Shown: positions 21,022 through 29,709, counted from the stretch's first letter. The stretch is 30,199 nucleotides of DNA from Ruminococcus sp. UBA3855 (GCA_002392545.1 DGHF01000011.1:1-30199); one strand, 5' to 3'. The notes: generated by a model from the letters alone, not told the origin. Numbers and translations: made by a program.

Positions 21022-23496
21022 TTGAGTTTACAAGGTTGTCAACGGTGGAAAGAGCTTTATTTGAAAGCGTTCCTGCTGGGGTGTATTCCGCTGGCAATTA
21101 CATTGTTGCCGTTGGTGATATTCGATAAGGGGTATTTTATCTATTATGGTGATTTCATCTCTCAGCAGCTGCCGTTTTATTCTCATGCGAATGATGTTGT
21201 CAGAAACGGCGGTCTTCTGGGATGGGACTGGGGCACGGATTTGGGAAGCAGTTTCATTGGTTCGTATGCGTTCTATCTCTCGGGAAGTCCTTTCTTCTGG
21301 ATAACGGTGCTTCTGCCTAAAGACTGGGTATTGTTTGCAATTCCATGGCTTCTGTGCCTGAAACATGGGTTTGCTTGTCTCACCGCATACGCTTATATCC
21401 GGCGATTCGTTCAGAATCCTACTGCCTGCCTGATTGGCGGTATGCTGTATACGTATTCCGGTTTTCAGATGTTCAACCTCTTTTTCAATCACTTTCAGGA
21501 TGTTACCGCCTTTTTCCCTCTCATGCTGATTGCTATGGAAGAGGTGGTCAATCATCATAAACGTGGTGTTTTTGCGCTGGTTGTCGCACTGATGGCTTTT
21601 ATCAATTATTTCTTTTTCGCTGGTCAGGCTGTATTTTTAGTCATCTATTTCCTCGTGCGGATGCAGTTCAGCAAGGATTTCAAAATCAATTGGAAAAAAT
21701 ATTTCGCTCTCTTCGCAGAGGCGGTTATTGGTGTGTACCTCGCTGGGGTTGTTCTCGTTCCGGCGGCTATGGCAATTCTGGCGAATGAACGTGTTTCACA
21801 GATGCTTTTCGGACAAGATATGATATTCTATTCTGATAAAACCAGAATTCTGCGCATTATTCAAAGTTTCTTCATGACGACTGACCCCCCTGCAAGACCG
21901 ATTCTTTTTGAGACAACAAGGGGAAAATGGGCTTCTATCGGCGGTTATCTTCCTATGTTCTCTATGGCTGGGGTTATCGCTTTCATGGGGCAGAAAAAGA
22001 AACATTGGGCTAGTGTTCTGACTGGGGTCTGCATTGTGTGCGCTTTTGTTCCGGTTCTCAACAGTGCATTTTATATGCTCAATGGTGCATATTATGCAAG
22101 ATGGTACTATATGCCGATTCTGATTATGGCTCTCATGACGGCTTATGCGCTGGATAATCCGCAGATTCAATGGAAAAATGCTGCTGTAATTTGTGTCGCA
22201 CTGCCTGTTATATTCGGAATTATGGGATTTATCCCTACTAAAAATGAAGATGATGAAACGGAATTTTTCAAGTTTGCGACTATTTACCCCTATTTGTGGG
22301 TGCAGGCTGGTGTTACGCTTGTACTGTGCGGTCTGCTCTGGCTGATTGTGTCAAGGCGAATCAAGGGGAAATCTTTTCTCAAATTGGCTTCGGTTCTCAC
22401 GGTCTTTTCGTGTATGGCTGTTTCTATGACTATGGTCTACTTCGGGAAGGCTATCAGCATCGACAGCAAGGAATATATTCAAGAGGCGATTCACGGAAAA
22501 GAACATCTTTCAATTTCCTATGAAACTGATGAGGATTCCTATTTCCGTGTGGATATGTCGGAGGATTACGACAATTACCCCATGTTCTGGGAGCTTTCCA
22601 GTATGAGATGTTTTCAGAGCGTTGTCAATCCTAATATCATGAAATTCTATGATGAAATCGGTATTACCAGAGATGTCGCTTCAAGGGCTGAACCTGAACA
22701 TTATACCCTGAGGGGGCTTTTCTCTGTCAAGTATTTCTTCCAGAAAATTCAGGAGGATGACGACGGTAATCAGATTGAGCCTGATATTGCTGGTTTCTCT
22801 TTCCTCAGAGAAGAAAACGGTTTCCGCATTTATCAGAATGATTATTTCATTCCTATGGGGTTCACCTATGATTCCTATATCACCAGTGAACAACTTGAAG
22901 GGAAAACCGACAAGGCAAAGGAAAATATGCTCATCTTTTCCCTCCTCCTTGACGACGAACAGGCGGAATTGTATTCTGACATCATTCAAAAGGCGGATAC
23001 TGACAAAATGGTGCTGGATACAGAACATTATCTGAATGAATGTGAAATTCATCAGCAACACGCCTGTGAAAATTTCTCCTACAGTGCAAAGGGATTTTCT
23101 GCTGATATTACCCTTGATGAACCTAAATTAGTGTTTTTCAGCGTTCCTTATGAAACCGGATGGTCTGCAACTGTCAACGGAAATCCTGTTACGGTTGAAG
23201 AAGTCAGCAACGGCTTTATGGCGGTGCGCTGTGAGACTGGCGCAAATCAGATTGTATTTTCGTATGAATTAACTGGTCTGTGGTATGGTATTCTTTTGTC
23301 AATCGGCGGAATTGTTCTGCTGATAATTTATATGCTCTGCTCGAAACCCCTTTTCGAGGGTGTCAAGCATGTGCATAGTTATGATTATTTATCTGTTTCC
23401 GGAATACGTGCTGAAAAAGCGTATATTCAGTATCTCCGTGAACAGGAATTGGAAAGGAGTCGTGTTAATGGCACATCTGAACGAAATCAAACTTGA
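21022..23496 (+). CDS. YfhO-family multi-pass membrane protein
   Basis: An 824-residue protein. The TTG at 21022 is chosen because GGAGGTG (21008-21014) lies seven bases upstream. About 12-13 membrane helices occur, with the family pattern YYGDFISQQLPFYSHAND and WDWGTDLGSSFIGSYAFYLS in the first external loop. This loop holds the acidic residues typical of GT-C-type glycosyltransferases. A large external domain lies at about residues 480-745, with a last helix near 760-780. In Firmicutes, YfhO proteins glycosylate lipoteichoic acid or act on related envelope polymers; the substrate here is inference. The 3' end overlaps the Nudix gene by 29 bases. Confidence 0.9.
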   Translation: MSLQGCQRWKELYLKAFLLGCIPLAITLLPLVIFDKGYFIYYGDFISQQLPFYSHANDVVRNGGLLGWDWGTDLGSSFIGSYAFYLSGSPFFWITVLLPKDWVLFAIPWLLCLKHGFACLTAYAYIRRFVQNPTACLIGGMLYTYSGFQMFNLFFNHFQDVTAFFPLMLIAMEEVVNHHKRGVFALVVALMAFINYFFFAGQAVFLVIYFLVRMQFSKDFKINWKKYFALFAEAVIGVYLAGVVLVPAAMAILANERVSQMLFGQDMIFYSDKTRILRIIQSFFMTTDPPARPILFETTRGKWASIGGYLPMFSMAGVIAFMGQKKKHWASVLTGVCIVCAFVPVLNSAFYMLNGAYYARWYYMPILIMALMTAYALDNPQIQWKNAAVICVALPVIFGIMGFIPTKNEDDETEFFKFATIYPYLWVQAGVTLVLCGLLWLIVSRRIKGKSFLKLASVLTVFSCMAVSMTMVYFGKAISIDSKEYIQEAIHGKEHLSISYETDEDSYFRVDMSEDYDNYPMFWELSSMRCFQSVVNPNIMKFYDEIGITRDVASRAEPEHYTLRGLFSVKYFFQKIQEDDDGNQIEPDIAGFSFLREENGFRIYQNDYFIPMGFTYDSYITSEQLEGKTDKAKENMLIFSLLLDDEQAELYSDIIQKADTDKMVLDTEHYLNECEIHQQHACENFSYSAKGFSADITLDEPKLVFFSVPYETGWSATVNGNPVTVEEVSNGFMAVRCETGANQIVFSYELTGLWYGILLSIGGIVLLIIYMLCSKPLFEGVKHVHSYDYLSVSGIRAEKAYIQYLREQELERSRVNGTSERNQT

Positions 23497-24013
23497 CGGG
23501 GAAGTTGTTTTTCAGGGAAAAATTCTCCGTGTGGAGCGTGACCGTGTGAAACTGGAGGACGATACCGAGGCTTTTCGGGAAGTCGTTCGTCATTCCGGCG
23601 GTGTCTGCGTTCTGGCGGTCACTGAACAGGACGAAATTCTTTTCGTCAAACAGTTCCGTTACCCTCATGCACAGGTTACTATGGAAATTCCCGCCGGAAA
23701 ACTCGAATACGGCGAAAATCCAGAGGAATGCGGTAAAAGGGAACTGCTTGAAGAATGTGGCTGTACTGCGGAAAAATTCGCCTACATGGGGAAATTGTTC
23801 CCAACTCCTGCATATGATTCGGAGGTGATTCGTATTTATCTGGCGGAGGGCTTGCATTTCGGAAATCAGTCTCTTGATGAAGATGAATTTCTTGATGTGG
23901 AAAAAATTCCGTTTGAAAGAGCTGTGGAAATGGTTCTTCATGACGAAATTCCAGATTCAAAAAGTCAGATTGCAATTCTAAAATATGCGGTCATTCGACA
24001 AAATCAGGCATAA
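23468..24013 (+). CDS. Nudix hydrolase, ADP-ribose pyrophosphatase-like
   Basis: A 181-residue protein with ATG at 23468 and GGAAAGGAG upstream. The full Nudix box lies at residues 77-99: G77, E83, R91, E92, E95, E96 and G98, all in the consensus places. The N-terminal strand region (LNEIKLDGEVVFQGKILRV) and the loop before the box (FRYPHAQVTMEIPAGKLE) are typical of ADP-ribose pyrophosphatases, which split ADP-ribose into AMP and ribose 5-phosphate in the cytoplasm. Other nucleoside diphosphate sugars are possible. It overlaps the YfhO-type gene, so translation is coupled. Confidence 0.92.
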   Translation: MAHLNEIKLDGEVVFQGKILRVERDRVKLEDDTEAFREVVRHSGGVCVLAVTEQDEILFVKQFRYPHAQVTMEIPAGKLEYGENPEECGKRELLEECGCTAEKFAYMGKLFPTPAYDSEVIRIYLAEGLHFGNQSLDEDEFLDVEKIPFERAVEMVLHDEIPDSKSQIAILKYAVIRQNQA

Positions 24014-24040
24014 TCCGACAAAATACGACAGCAAAATAAT

Positions 24041-24066
24041 AAAGGAACGGCTTTCACCGTTCCTTT
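24041..24066. terminator. Terminator shared by Nudix gene and spoVG
   Basis: A 10-pair stem AAAGGAACGG/CCGTTCCTTT has a 6-base loop. On the minus strand it is followed by TTATTATTTT, so it terminates spoVG well; on the plus strand the T-run is short and termination is probably weaker. Confidence 0.75.
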
Positions 24067-24093
24067 GTGATAATTGAAATGGGTAGCAGAGAA

Positions 24094-24399
24094 TCAATTT
24101 TCTACCGCAGACTTCTGATTTGCCTGCTCTTCGATTTCTGCAAGTGCGAGGTACTTCTGGTAGGCATCAAGAATACTGTCCTCAATCATTTTTCTGCCTT
24201 CCGGCATGATGGGATGTACAATGTCACGGAACACACCGTTTTCGTCACGGCGTGACGGCATGGCGATGAACAAACGCTCGTCACCCTGTACAATCTTGAT
24301 GTCGTGAACTGCCAGCATACGGTCAATCGTGATGGATACGACCGCACGGAGGCGACCCTCTGTGATAATTTTGCGGATTTTGATGTCTGTGATTTCCAT
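24094..24399 (-). CDS. spoVG: SpoVG family RNA/DNA-binding regulator
   Basis: A 101-residue protein. ATG at 24399 has AAGGAGG upstream. The sequence MEITDIKIRKIITEGRLRAVVSITID, IVQGDERLFIAMPSRR and DIVHPIMPEGRKMIEDSIL is diagnostic. SpoVG proteins bind DNA and RNA and influence cell division, virulence traits or, in Bacillus, asymmetric septation. The protein has a short acidic, glutamine-rich tail (about 85-101) after the conserved core. It is monocistronic, divergent from murC, with an overlapping promoter region. Confidence 0.96.
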   Translation of the reverse strand: MEITDIKIRKIITEGRLRAVVSITIDRMLAVHDIKIVQGDERLFIAMPSRRDENGVFRDIVHPIMPEGRKMIEDSILDAYQKYLALAEIEEQANQKSAVEN

Positions 24400-24498
24400 A
24401 GTTTTATTTAACCTCCTTGTGTTTGCTTCATGCTGTTTCGGAAATTTCAGGAATTTGTCATTGACCTCCGGCATGTCATTGTCAACCCTGCGCCCGTC

Positions 24499-24527
24499 AA
24501 CACAAAACAGTATGAATATAGTATAAT
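24499..24527 (+). promoter_or_regulatory. murC operon promoter (-10 clear, -35 weak)
   Basis: TATAAT at 24522-24527 lies 41 bases before the murC start. No good -35 hexamer is visible at 24499-24504, so strength is uncertain. Confidence 0.5.
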
Positions 24528-24548
24528 GCAAATATATGAACATTGTAA
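24520..24548 (-). promoter_or_regulatory. spoVG promoter overlapping the murC promoter
   Basis: On the minus strand, TTACAA (24548-24543) is followed after 17 bases by TATACT (24525-24520). The -10 shares four bases with the opposite -10 of murC. The leader would be about 115 bases. Another promoter type (for example sigma-H) was sought and not found. Confidence 0.5.
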
Positions 24549-24568
24549 GAAGAAATTAGGTGTATTTT

Positions 24569-25993
24569 ATGAACAAATTAATTTTAAATGAAAAAAAGCA
24601 TATTCACTTTATCGGAATCGGTGGTTCGGGCATGTATCCCCTTGCTCAGATACTCCATTCAAAGGGATTTTACCTCACTGGTTCGGATAATAACGAGACG
24701 GATACCCTTCAGGCGGTCAGAAATATGGGCATCCCTGTTACCCTCGGTCAGAAGGCTGAAAATATTGAAGGGGCTGACCTCATTGTGCATACCGCTGCTA
24801 TCATGGCGGATAATCCGGAGTTAATCGCTGCAAAGGCTTCTGGTGTTCCGGTTCTGGAGCGCAGTGAGCTTCTCGGAATTATCAGCAGTTGGTTTTCTGA
24901 TGCCGTGTGTGTGACTGGTACTCATGGGAAAACTACTACCACTTCTATGCTTACTCAGATTCTGGTAGAAAATGGGCTTGATATTTCGGCGGTTATCGGC
25001 GGTAAACTTCCGATAATTCATGGAAGTGGCTGTGTCGGAACAAGTGATATTTTTGTGTGTGAGTCCTGCGAATTTATGGACCATTTTCTGAAACTCTATC
25101 CTGATACGGCGGTTATCCTCAATATTGATGCTGACCACCTCGATTATTTCGGGACAATCGAAAATATTATCAAGTCTTTCCACAAATTCTGCGAAATGGC
25201 TTCGACGGCTGTTATTTATAACGGGGACGATGCCAATACCCTCAAAGCCATTGAAGGCATTACCGGAAAAGAAATGATTTCCTTTGGCTATGGGGAATCC
25301 AATCAGTATCGGGCTGTCGATATTGTGCATAATGCTAATGCCGGTGCTTCTTTCACTGTCCTGAAAGACGGTCAGGAGATGGGCAGAATTACTCTGCAAG
25401 TTCCGGGGGAGCATAATGTTCTGAATGCCCTCTCTGCTGTTGCGGTGTGTGATAAACGTGGTCTGACTTTCGAACAGATTCAAAAGGGTCTGGAGGTCTT
25501 CCGTGGGGCTGGCAGACGCTTTGAAATCAGGGGTGTTGTGAATGGCGTTACTGTTGCGGATGATTATGCTCATCACCCGACGGAACTCACGGCAACCCTC
25601 AAAGCTGCGAAAGAAATGCACTACAAGAGAGTGTGGGCTGTTTTCCAGCCGTTTACTTTCTCCCGAACTATTCAGCATTTGCAGGAATTCGCTGATGCGC
25701 TTTCCATTGCGGATGTTGCTGTACTCACGGATATTATGGGTTCGAGAGAAAAGAACACCTACGGAATTTATACAAGAAATCTTGCTGAAATTATGGACAA
25801 TGCGGTCTATTTTCCGCAGGATGAGTCCGCTGAATATACTGACGAGCGCAAATATCAGAATTTCGACGACGTGTGCCGTTATGTTGTCGAACATGTGCAG
25901 GAGGGCGACCTCGTTTTAACTATGGGCTGCGGCGATATTAACAAGGTCGCAGGTATGATTTTAAATCAATTGAATGAGAGGGTTTCATCATGA
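24569..25993 (+). CDS. murC: UDP-N-acetylmuramate--L-alanine ligase
   Basis: A 474-residue enzyme adding L-alanine to UDP-N-acetylmuramate in peptidoglycan precursor synthesis. It has the N-terminal Rossmann-like motif FIGIGGSGMYPLAQIL, the ATP-binding GTHGKTTTT (117-125), the central Mur-ligase stretch NIDADHLDYFGTIENI and the ligand site DDYAHHPTEL. ATG at 24569 is chosen with AGGTG six bases upstream; GTG at 24560 is an alternative. The usual GxxGxGMSGxA motif has the variation SGMYP. Its stop overlaps the next start (ATGA at 25990), so the LexA-like regulator is translationally coupled to it. Confidence 0.96.
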   Translation: MNKLILNEKKHIHFIGIGGSGMYPLAQILHSKGFYLTGSDNNETDTLQAVRNMGIPVTLGQKAENIEGADLIVHTAAIMADNPELIAAKASGVPVLERSELLGIISSWFSDAVCVTGTHGKTTTTSMLTQILVENGLDISAVIGGKLPIIHGSGCVGTSDIFVCESCEFMDHFLKLYPDTAVILNIDADHLDYFGTIENIIKSFHKFCEMASTAVIYNGDDANTLKAIEGITGKEMISFGYGESNQYRAVDIVHNANAGASFTVLKDGQEMGRITLQVPGEHNVLNALSAVAVCDKRGLTFEQIQKGLEVFRGAGRRFEIRGVVNGVTVADDYAHHPTELTATLKAAKEMHYKRVWAVFQPFTFSRTIQHLQEFADALSIADVAVLTDIMGSREKNTYGIYTRNLAEIMDNAVYFPQDESAEYTDERKYQNFDDVCRYVVEHVQEGDLVLTMGCGDINKVAGMILNQLNERVSS

Positions 25994-26517
25994 GTGTACA
26001 GAGAGCAGAAGAAATTTACAGATTCGTGAAAGAATATATCCAGACACAGAATATCGCCCCTTCCGTGCGTGAAATCTGCGAGGGTGTCGGCATCCGTTCA
26101 ACGTCTACGGTGCACCGCTATCTGCATCGCCTTGAAACTGACGGAAGAATCCGCATGGCTACAGGAAAAAATCGTGCTATTGTTGTTTCTGACAGTATGA
26201 GCGAACAGAATTTCAATGGTATTCCGGTGTTACAGCGTTTTCAGCCGAATTTGTTCACCAACGAAAATATTGTTGATTATGTCAAGGTAGATTTACCGCA
26301 GATTTATGAAAATGTTTTGTTCGCTGTCCGTGCAACTGAGGGCGGAGATACCGGAATTATCAAGGATGATATTGTCATTGTGGAACAGAATACTTTGACC
26401 GCTACACAAGATATTGCTGTGATTATTACCAAAGATAATGCCTTTTCTTTCAGCAAGGGCATTGAAGACCGTGGGGATGTTATCGGGAAAGTGGTCGCTG
26501 TTATCCGCTATTTCTGA
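25990..26517 (+). CDS. lexA: LexA-like repressor lacking self-cleavage residues
   Basis: A 175-residue protein, shorter than typical LexA (about 200). The N-terminal winged helix is well kept: PSVREICEGVGIRSTSTVHRYLHRLETDGRI matches the LexA DNA-binding domain. The C-terminal S24 fold is recognisable (LFAVRATEGGDTGIIKDDIVIV and IGKVVAVIRYF), but the active-site serine is gone. The usual G-x-S-M is EGGD at 117-120, with a two-residue gap. The Lys of the dyad aligns with Phe in DNAFSFSKGI, though a Lys lies two residues on. No Ala-Gly cleavage site is seen in IPVLQRFQPNLF. It probably represses without autoproteolysis, so it may not answer RecA. Whether it is the sole LexA is unknown. Confidence 0.82.
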   Translation: MSVQRAEEIYRFVKEYIQTQNIAPSVREICEGVGIRSTSTVHRYLHRLETDGRIRMATGKNRAIVVSDSMSEQNFNGIPVLQRFQPNLFTNENIVDYVKVDLPQIYENVLFAVRATEGGDTGIIKDDIVIVEQNTLTATQDIAVIITKDNAFSFSKGIEDRGDVIGKVVAVIRYF

Positions 26518-26540
26518 TTCGTCCGGAAAGGAGCTTTATT

Positions 26541-26900
26541 ATGCTGAATAAAGTCAAAATTGTCATTCTTGGAAAAGATTATACTTTGCAGACCGAAGAA
26601 CCTTCCAATTATGTTTATGGTCTTGCCAGAATGCTGGAAACACAGATGAAAAATAAAATGGAAATGGGTGCTTCACAGTATAATGCTGCGATTATGACCG
26701 CTCTTTCTGCTATGGATGATTTGAATAAATCCATTGCAAGGCTTGACGAAATTACTGAACAGGCGAAACATTATGTTGATGAAGCCGGAAAAATCCGCAT
26801 CGAACGTGATGCCATTATCAAGGAAAATGACGTTCTGAAATCCAGAATCGCTGAACTGGAAAACGAAATCCGCCTTCTCAAATTAAAGGATAAGTCATGA
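26541..26900 (+). CDS. zapA: Cell division protein ZapA
   Basis: A 119-residue protein with the ZapA layout. An N-terminal globular part has KVKIVILGKDYTLQTEEPSNYVYGLARMLE, followed by a long coiled coil (about 45-117: MTALSAMDDLNKSIARLDEI ... SRIAELENEIRLLKLK). It binds FtsZ filaments at the division site and bundles them. ATG at 26541 has AAAGGAG upstream. Its stop overlaps the next start (ATGA at 26897). Its place after murC and the LexA-like gene fits a cell-wall and division cluster. Confidence 0.92.
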   Translation: MLNKVKIVILGKDYTLQTEEPSNYVYGLARMLETQMKNKMEMGASQYNAAIMTALSAMDDLNKSIARLDEITEQAKHYVDEAGKIRIERDAIIKENDVLKSRIAELENEIRLLKLKDKS

Positions 26901-28924
26901 TGAACTATCCCGAAATTTTAGCCCCTGCCGGAAGTCTGGAGGCTCTTACGGCTGGTATCCGGTGCGGTGCGAATGCTGTTTATGTCGGCGGAATGATGTA
27001 TTCCGCCCGTAACAGCTCCGCAGGTTTTTCCCTTGATGACCTTCAAAGGGCTTCTGACCTCTGCCGGCTTTATGGGGTGAAATTACACGTTGCTGTCAAT
27101 ACGCTTCTTTCCGATTCAGAATTACCCGAATTTCAAAGATATTTGCAGGAAATCGGAAAATTCGCTGATGCCTGCATTGTTCAGGATTTGGGGGCAGTGA
27201 AGGCTGTCCGGCATATTCTGCCGGATATGCCTATTCACGCTTCTACTCAAATGAGCATTCATTCTCCGGAAGGGGCTATGCAGGCGAAAGAATTAGGGTG
27301 CTGTCGGGTCGTATTGGCTCGTGAAATGTCTCAAAAGGAGCTGTTACAGGTTTGTCAATTGCCAATCGAAACAGAAGTATTTGTTCATGGGGCTTTGTGT
27401 ATGTCCGTTTCAGGACAGTGCAGTTTCTCCGCATTGGTCGGGGGGAGAAGTGCCAACCGTGGACAGTGCGCTCAGGCTTGCCGTCTTCCGTGGCGGACTC
27501 CTAACGGGAAAAATCAGACCGCTTTGTCTCTCAAAGACCTGAGCCTTGTGGAACACGTCTCCAGACTTCGTGAAATGGGCGTGAATTCATTTAAGATTGA
27601 GGGCAGGTTAAAACGCCCTGAATACGTTGCAACGGCTGTAACCGCCCTTAGAATGGCTCTGGAGGGGATTCAGCCTGATATGGAAACCCTGCAAGCTGTC
27701 TTTTCACGAAATGGCTTTACGGATGGTTATTTTACAGGCAAAAAACAAAATATGTTCGGTTTCCGCAGAAAAGAGGATGTCCTCGCCAGTCAAGGGGTTT
27801 TTTCTCAGATTCAGCAGACTTATCAGAAAATTACTCCCATTTCTACGCTGGATTTTTCTGTTAAACTGCTTGAAAATGTTCCCTCTGTTCTGACTGCTTC
27901 CGACGAAAACGGAAATACGGTCACTGTCAACGGTGATATTCCCGAAATCGCTCAAAAATCGCCCTTAACCAAAGAGATGCTTTGCAAAAGTCTCCGGAAA
28001 TTGGGCGGTACTATCTACCAATGCGGTGAAATTACGCTGGAAAATTCTGACAGTCTCATATTGTCCGCTTCGTCTTGCAACGCACTCCGGCGGAATGCAG
28101 TCGAAAAAATGGATATACTAAGAATCGAGAACAATGCCCCTGTGTGTCATGTCAATCCTGATTTGTTGCCAATCCCTCAAGGAATCAGACAGGATTTTCA
28201 GAAAATCCGCCTTCATGTGCGGTCAGTTTCTCAATTTCAACAGGCGAAGAAATCCGGTGAAATTGTCTGCATTCCTGTCAAGATGGCGGAAAAAATTACT
28301 CCCTCTGTGTCGATTTGGGTCGAATCACCCCGCATTCTGGAACGTGAACAAGATTTTTATAGTCGGCTCGCTTCCCTCAAAGAAATGGGCTATACGGATT
28401 TGATTTGTCATAATCTCGCAGATGTCAGAATCGGTCGGGAATTGGGGTTCGTTCTTCATGGCGGTTTCGGGCTGAACTGTACTAACAGTCTGACGGCGGT
28501 TTCCCTCAAAGAATTGTATTTGCAGGACGTGACAGGCTCGATTGAACTGCAATTGTCGAATATTGTCAGAATCGGGGGTGTATTGCCTGTCGGGGCTTTC
28601 GTTTATGGTCGTCTGCCCATGATGCTTTTCAGGGTTTGCCCTATTCGCTCACAAGACGGCTGTCACAAAAAAAACTGCTTCATGACGGACAGAACCGGAA
28701 GAAAATTTCCTCTGTTGTGCAGTGGCAATTATCAGGAAATGCTTAATTCTGAAATTCTTTGGCTCGCTGATAAAAATTTGTCTGGGCTTCATTTCCTTGA
28801 TTTCTATTTTACTGATGAACTCCCTGAACGGATTCCTCAAATTTTACGCTCCTACAGAGATGCAAGAAATGATGCCCCGAAAAACCATACAAATGGTTTG
28901 TATTTCAAAGGAGGTCTTTCATGA
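26897..28924 (+). CDS. U32 family protein (RlhA/TrhP-like), long form
   Basis: A 675-residue protein. Two ATGs lie at 26897 and 26900; AAAGGA is six bases before the first. The N-terminal U32 domain has PEILAPAGSLEALTAGIRCGANAVYVGG, STQMSIHS and a cysteine cluster C168, C175, C191, C195 in HGALCMSVSGQC...GQCAQAC. The second half is less conserved, with a DUF3656-like region. Long U32 proteins include RlhA, which hydroxylates a cytidine in 23S rRNA; shorter TrhP acts on tRNA. Older names as collagenase-like peptidase are doubtful. Whether this one modifies RNA is inference. Confidence 0.9.
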   Translation: MMNYPEILAPAGSLEALTAGIRCGANAVYVGGMMYSARNSSAGFSLDDLQRASDLCRLYGVKLHVAVNTLLSDSELPEFQRYLQEIGKFADACIVQDLGAVKAVRHILPDMPIHASTQMSIHSPEGAMQAKELGCCRVVLAREMSQKELLQVCQLPIETEVFVHGALCMSVSGQCSFSALVGGRSANRGQCAQACRLPWRTPNGKNQTALSLKDLSLVEHVSRLREMGVNSFKIEGRLKRPEYVATAVTALRMALEGIQPDMETLQAVFSRNGFTDGYFTGKKQNMFGFRRKEDVLASQGVFSQIQQTYQKITPISTLDFSVKLLENVPSVLTASDENGNTVTVNGDIPEIAQKSPLTKEMLCKSLRKLGGTIYQCGEITLENSDSLILSASSCNALRRNAVEKMDILRIENNAPVCHVNPDLLPIPQGIRQDFQKIRLHVRSVSQFQQAKKSGEIVCIPVKMAEKITPSVSIWVESPRILEREQDFYSRLASLKEMGYTDLICHNLADVRIGRELGFVLHGGFGLNCTNSLTAVSLKELYLQDVTGSIELQLSNIVRIGGVLPVGAFVYGRLPMMLFRVCPIRSQDGCHKKNCFMTDRTGRKFPLLCSGNYQEMLNSEILWLADKNLSGLHFLDFYFTDELPERIPQILRSYRDARNDAPKNHTNGLYFKGGLS

Positions 28925-29385
28925 ATTTGTTATTTCAGAAACTCAAAGAAAATGCAATTCTCCCACAACGTGCTACCCCTCAGAGCGCAGGGGCTGACCT
29001 CTGCGCCTGTCTTGATGCACCTGTCATCATTCCACCAGATGAAACTGTTATGATTCCTCTGGGAATATGCTGTCAGCCATCTGAATATGAATGTGCTATG
29101 CTGGTATTTCCAAGGTCGGGGCTGGCTTCCAGATACGGCATTACTCTTGCGAATGCCGTCGGGGTCGTGGATGCGGATTACCGTGGGGAATGGTTCGTGC
29201 CTCTGCATAATATCAGCAAACAGGAATTTACTGTCATGCATGGAATGCGTATCGCTCAACTTGTCGTTGTGCCGGTACTGTTTCCGGAAATTCTGGAAAC
29301 GGCGAATGTCGATACAACTGAAAGAGGTTCAAATGGCTTCGGGTCAAGCGGTCTTTCATCATTTCAGGAGGAATACAAACAATGA
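28921..29385 (+). CDS. dut: dUTP diphosphatase
   Basis: A 154-residue trimeric dUTPase. Conserved motifs are GADLCAC, the central RSGLASRYGI, ANAVGVVDADYRGEW with the catalytic Asp, GMRIAQLVV and the C-terminal glycine-rich ERGSNGFGSSG. It hydrolyses dUTP to dUMP, keeping uracil out of DNA and feeding thymidylate synthesis. ATG at 28921 overlaps the U32 stop (ATGA) and has AAAGGAGG upstream. Length fits the family. The next gene starts by overlapping its stop. Confidence 0.96.
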   Translation: MNLLFQKLKENAILPQRATPQSAGADLCACLDAPVIIPPDETVMIPLGICCQPSEYECAMLVFPRSGLASRYGITLANAVGVVDADYRGEWFVPLHNISKQEFTVMHGMRIAQLVVVPVLFPEILETANVDTTERGSNGFGSSGLSSFQEEYKQ

Positions 29386-29642
29386 AACACGCACTGTTAA
29401 TGATAGGAATGATATTTATTTCCGTGTTTCTCGGAAATATGATAGGAGAAATGGCAAGTACTACAACTAGTTTTGCATGGTTGGGGAAAAGTTATCAGAT
29501 TGGAATTTCTACCACAGAGATTGATTTACATATCATGATATTGACATTTGGTCTGCAAATCAAGGTTTGTATTGCGGAAGTCATTCTTCTGCTGGTAACT
29601 CTTCTGACGTATTCCAAGCTTGCAAAGCTGATTTTCAGTTGA
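29382..29642 (+). CDS. DUF4321 family small membrane protein
   Basis: An 86-residue protein with two hydrophobic segments (about residues 3-24 and 61-84) and a central loop FAWLGKSYQIGISTTEIDLHIMILTFGLQIKV that matches the DUF4321 pattern of G-K-S/x-I-G...L-D-L...L-T-F-G-L. DUF4321 proteins are found in Firmicutes next to mreB, maf or radC; their role is not known. ATG overlaps the dut stop (ATGA) and has GGAGG upstream. mreB follows after its own promoter, so the family context holds here. Confidence 0.8.
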   Translation: MKHALLMIGMIFISVFLGNMIGEMASTTTSFAWLGKSYQIGISTTEIDLHIMILTFGLQIKVCIAEVILLLVTLLTYSKLAKLIFS

Positions 29643-29709
29643 TTTTTACGGAATTTTCGGCATATGCTGACGGAAATTCATGGTATCCATAAAAAGTTCA
29701 AAAAAAACC

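Noticed and set aside
24421..24543. N-terminal extension of SpoVG upstream of 24399
   Set aside because: The frame is open, but the strong ribosome site and the universal family start MEITDIKI place the start at 24399.
24480..24570. LexA or SOS-type box (GAAC-N4-GTTC) near murC-lexA
   Set aside because: Only GAACATTGTAAG is present near 24539. It lacks the second half, and no complete box was seen.
29650..29685. Imperfect inverted repeat after the DUF4321 gene as terminator
   Set aside because: The arms pair with several mismatches and no T-run follows, so it is not supported as a terminator.
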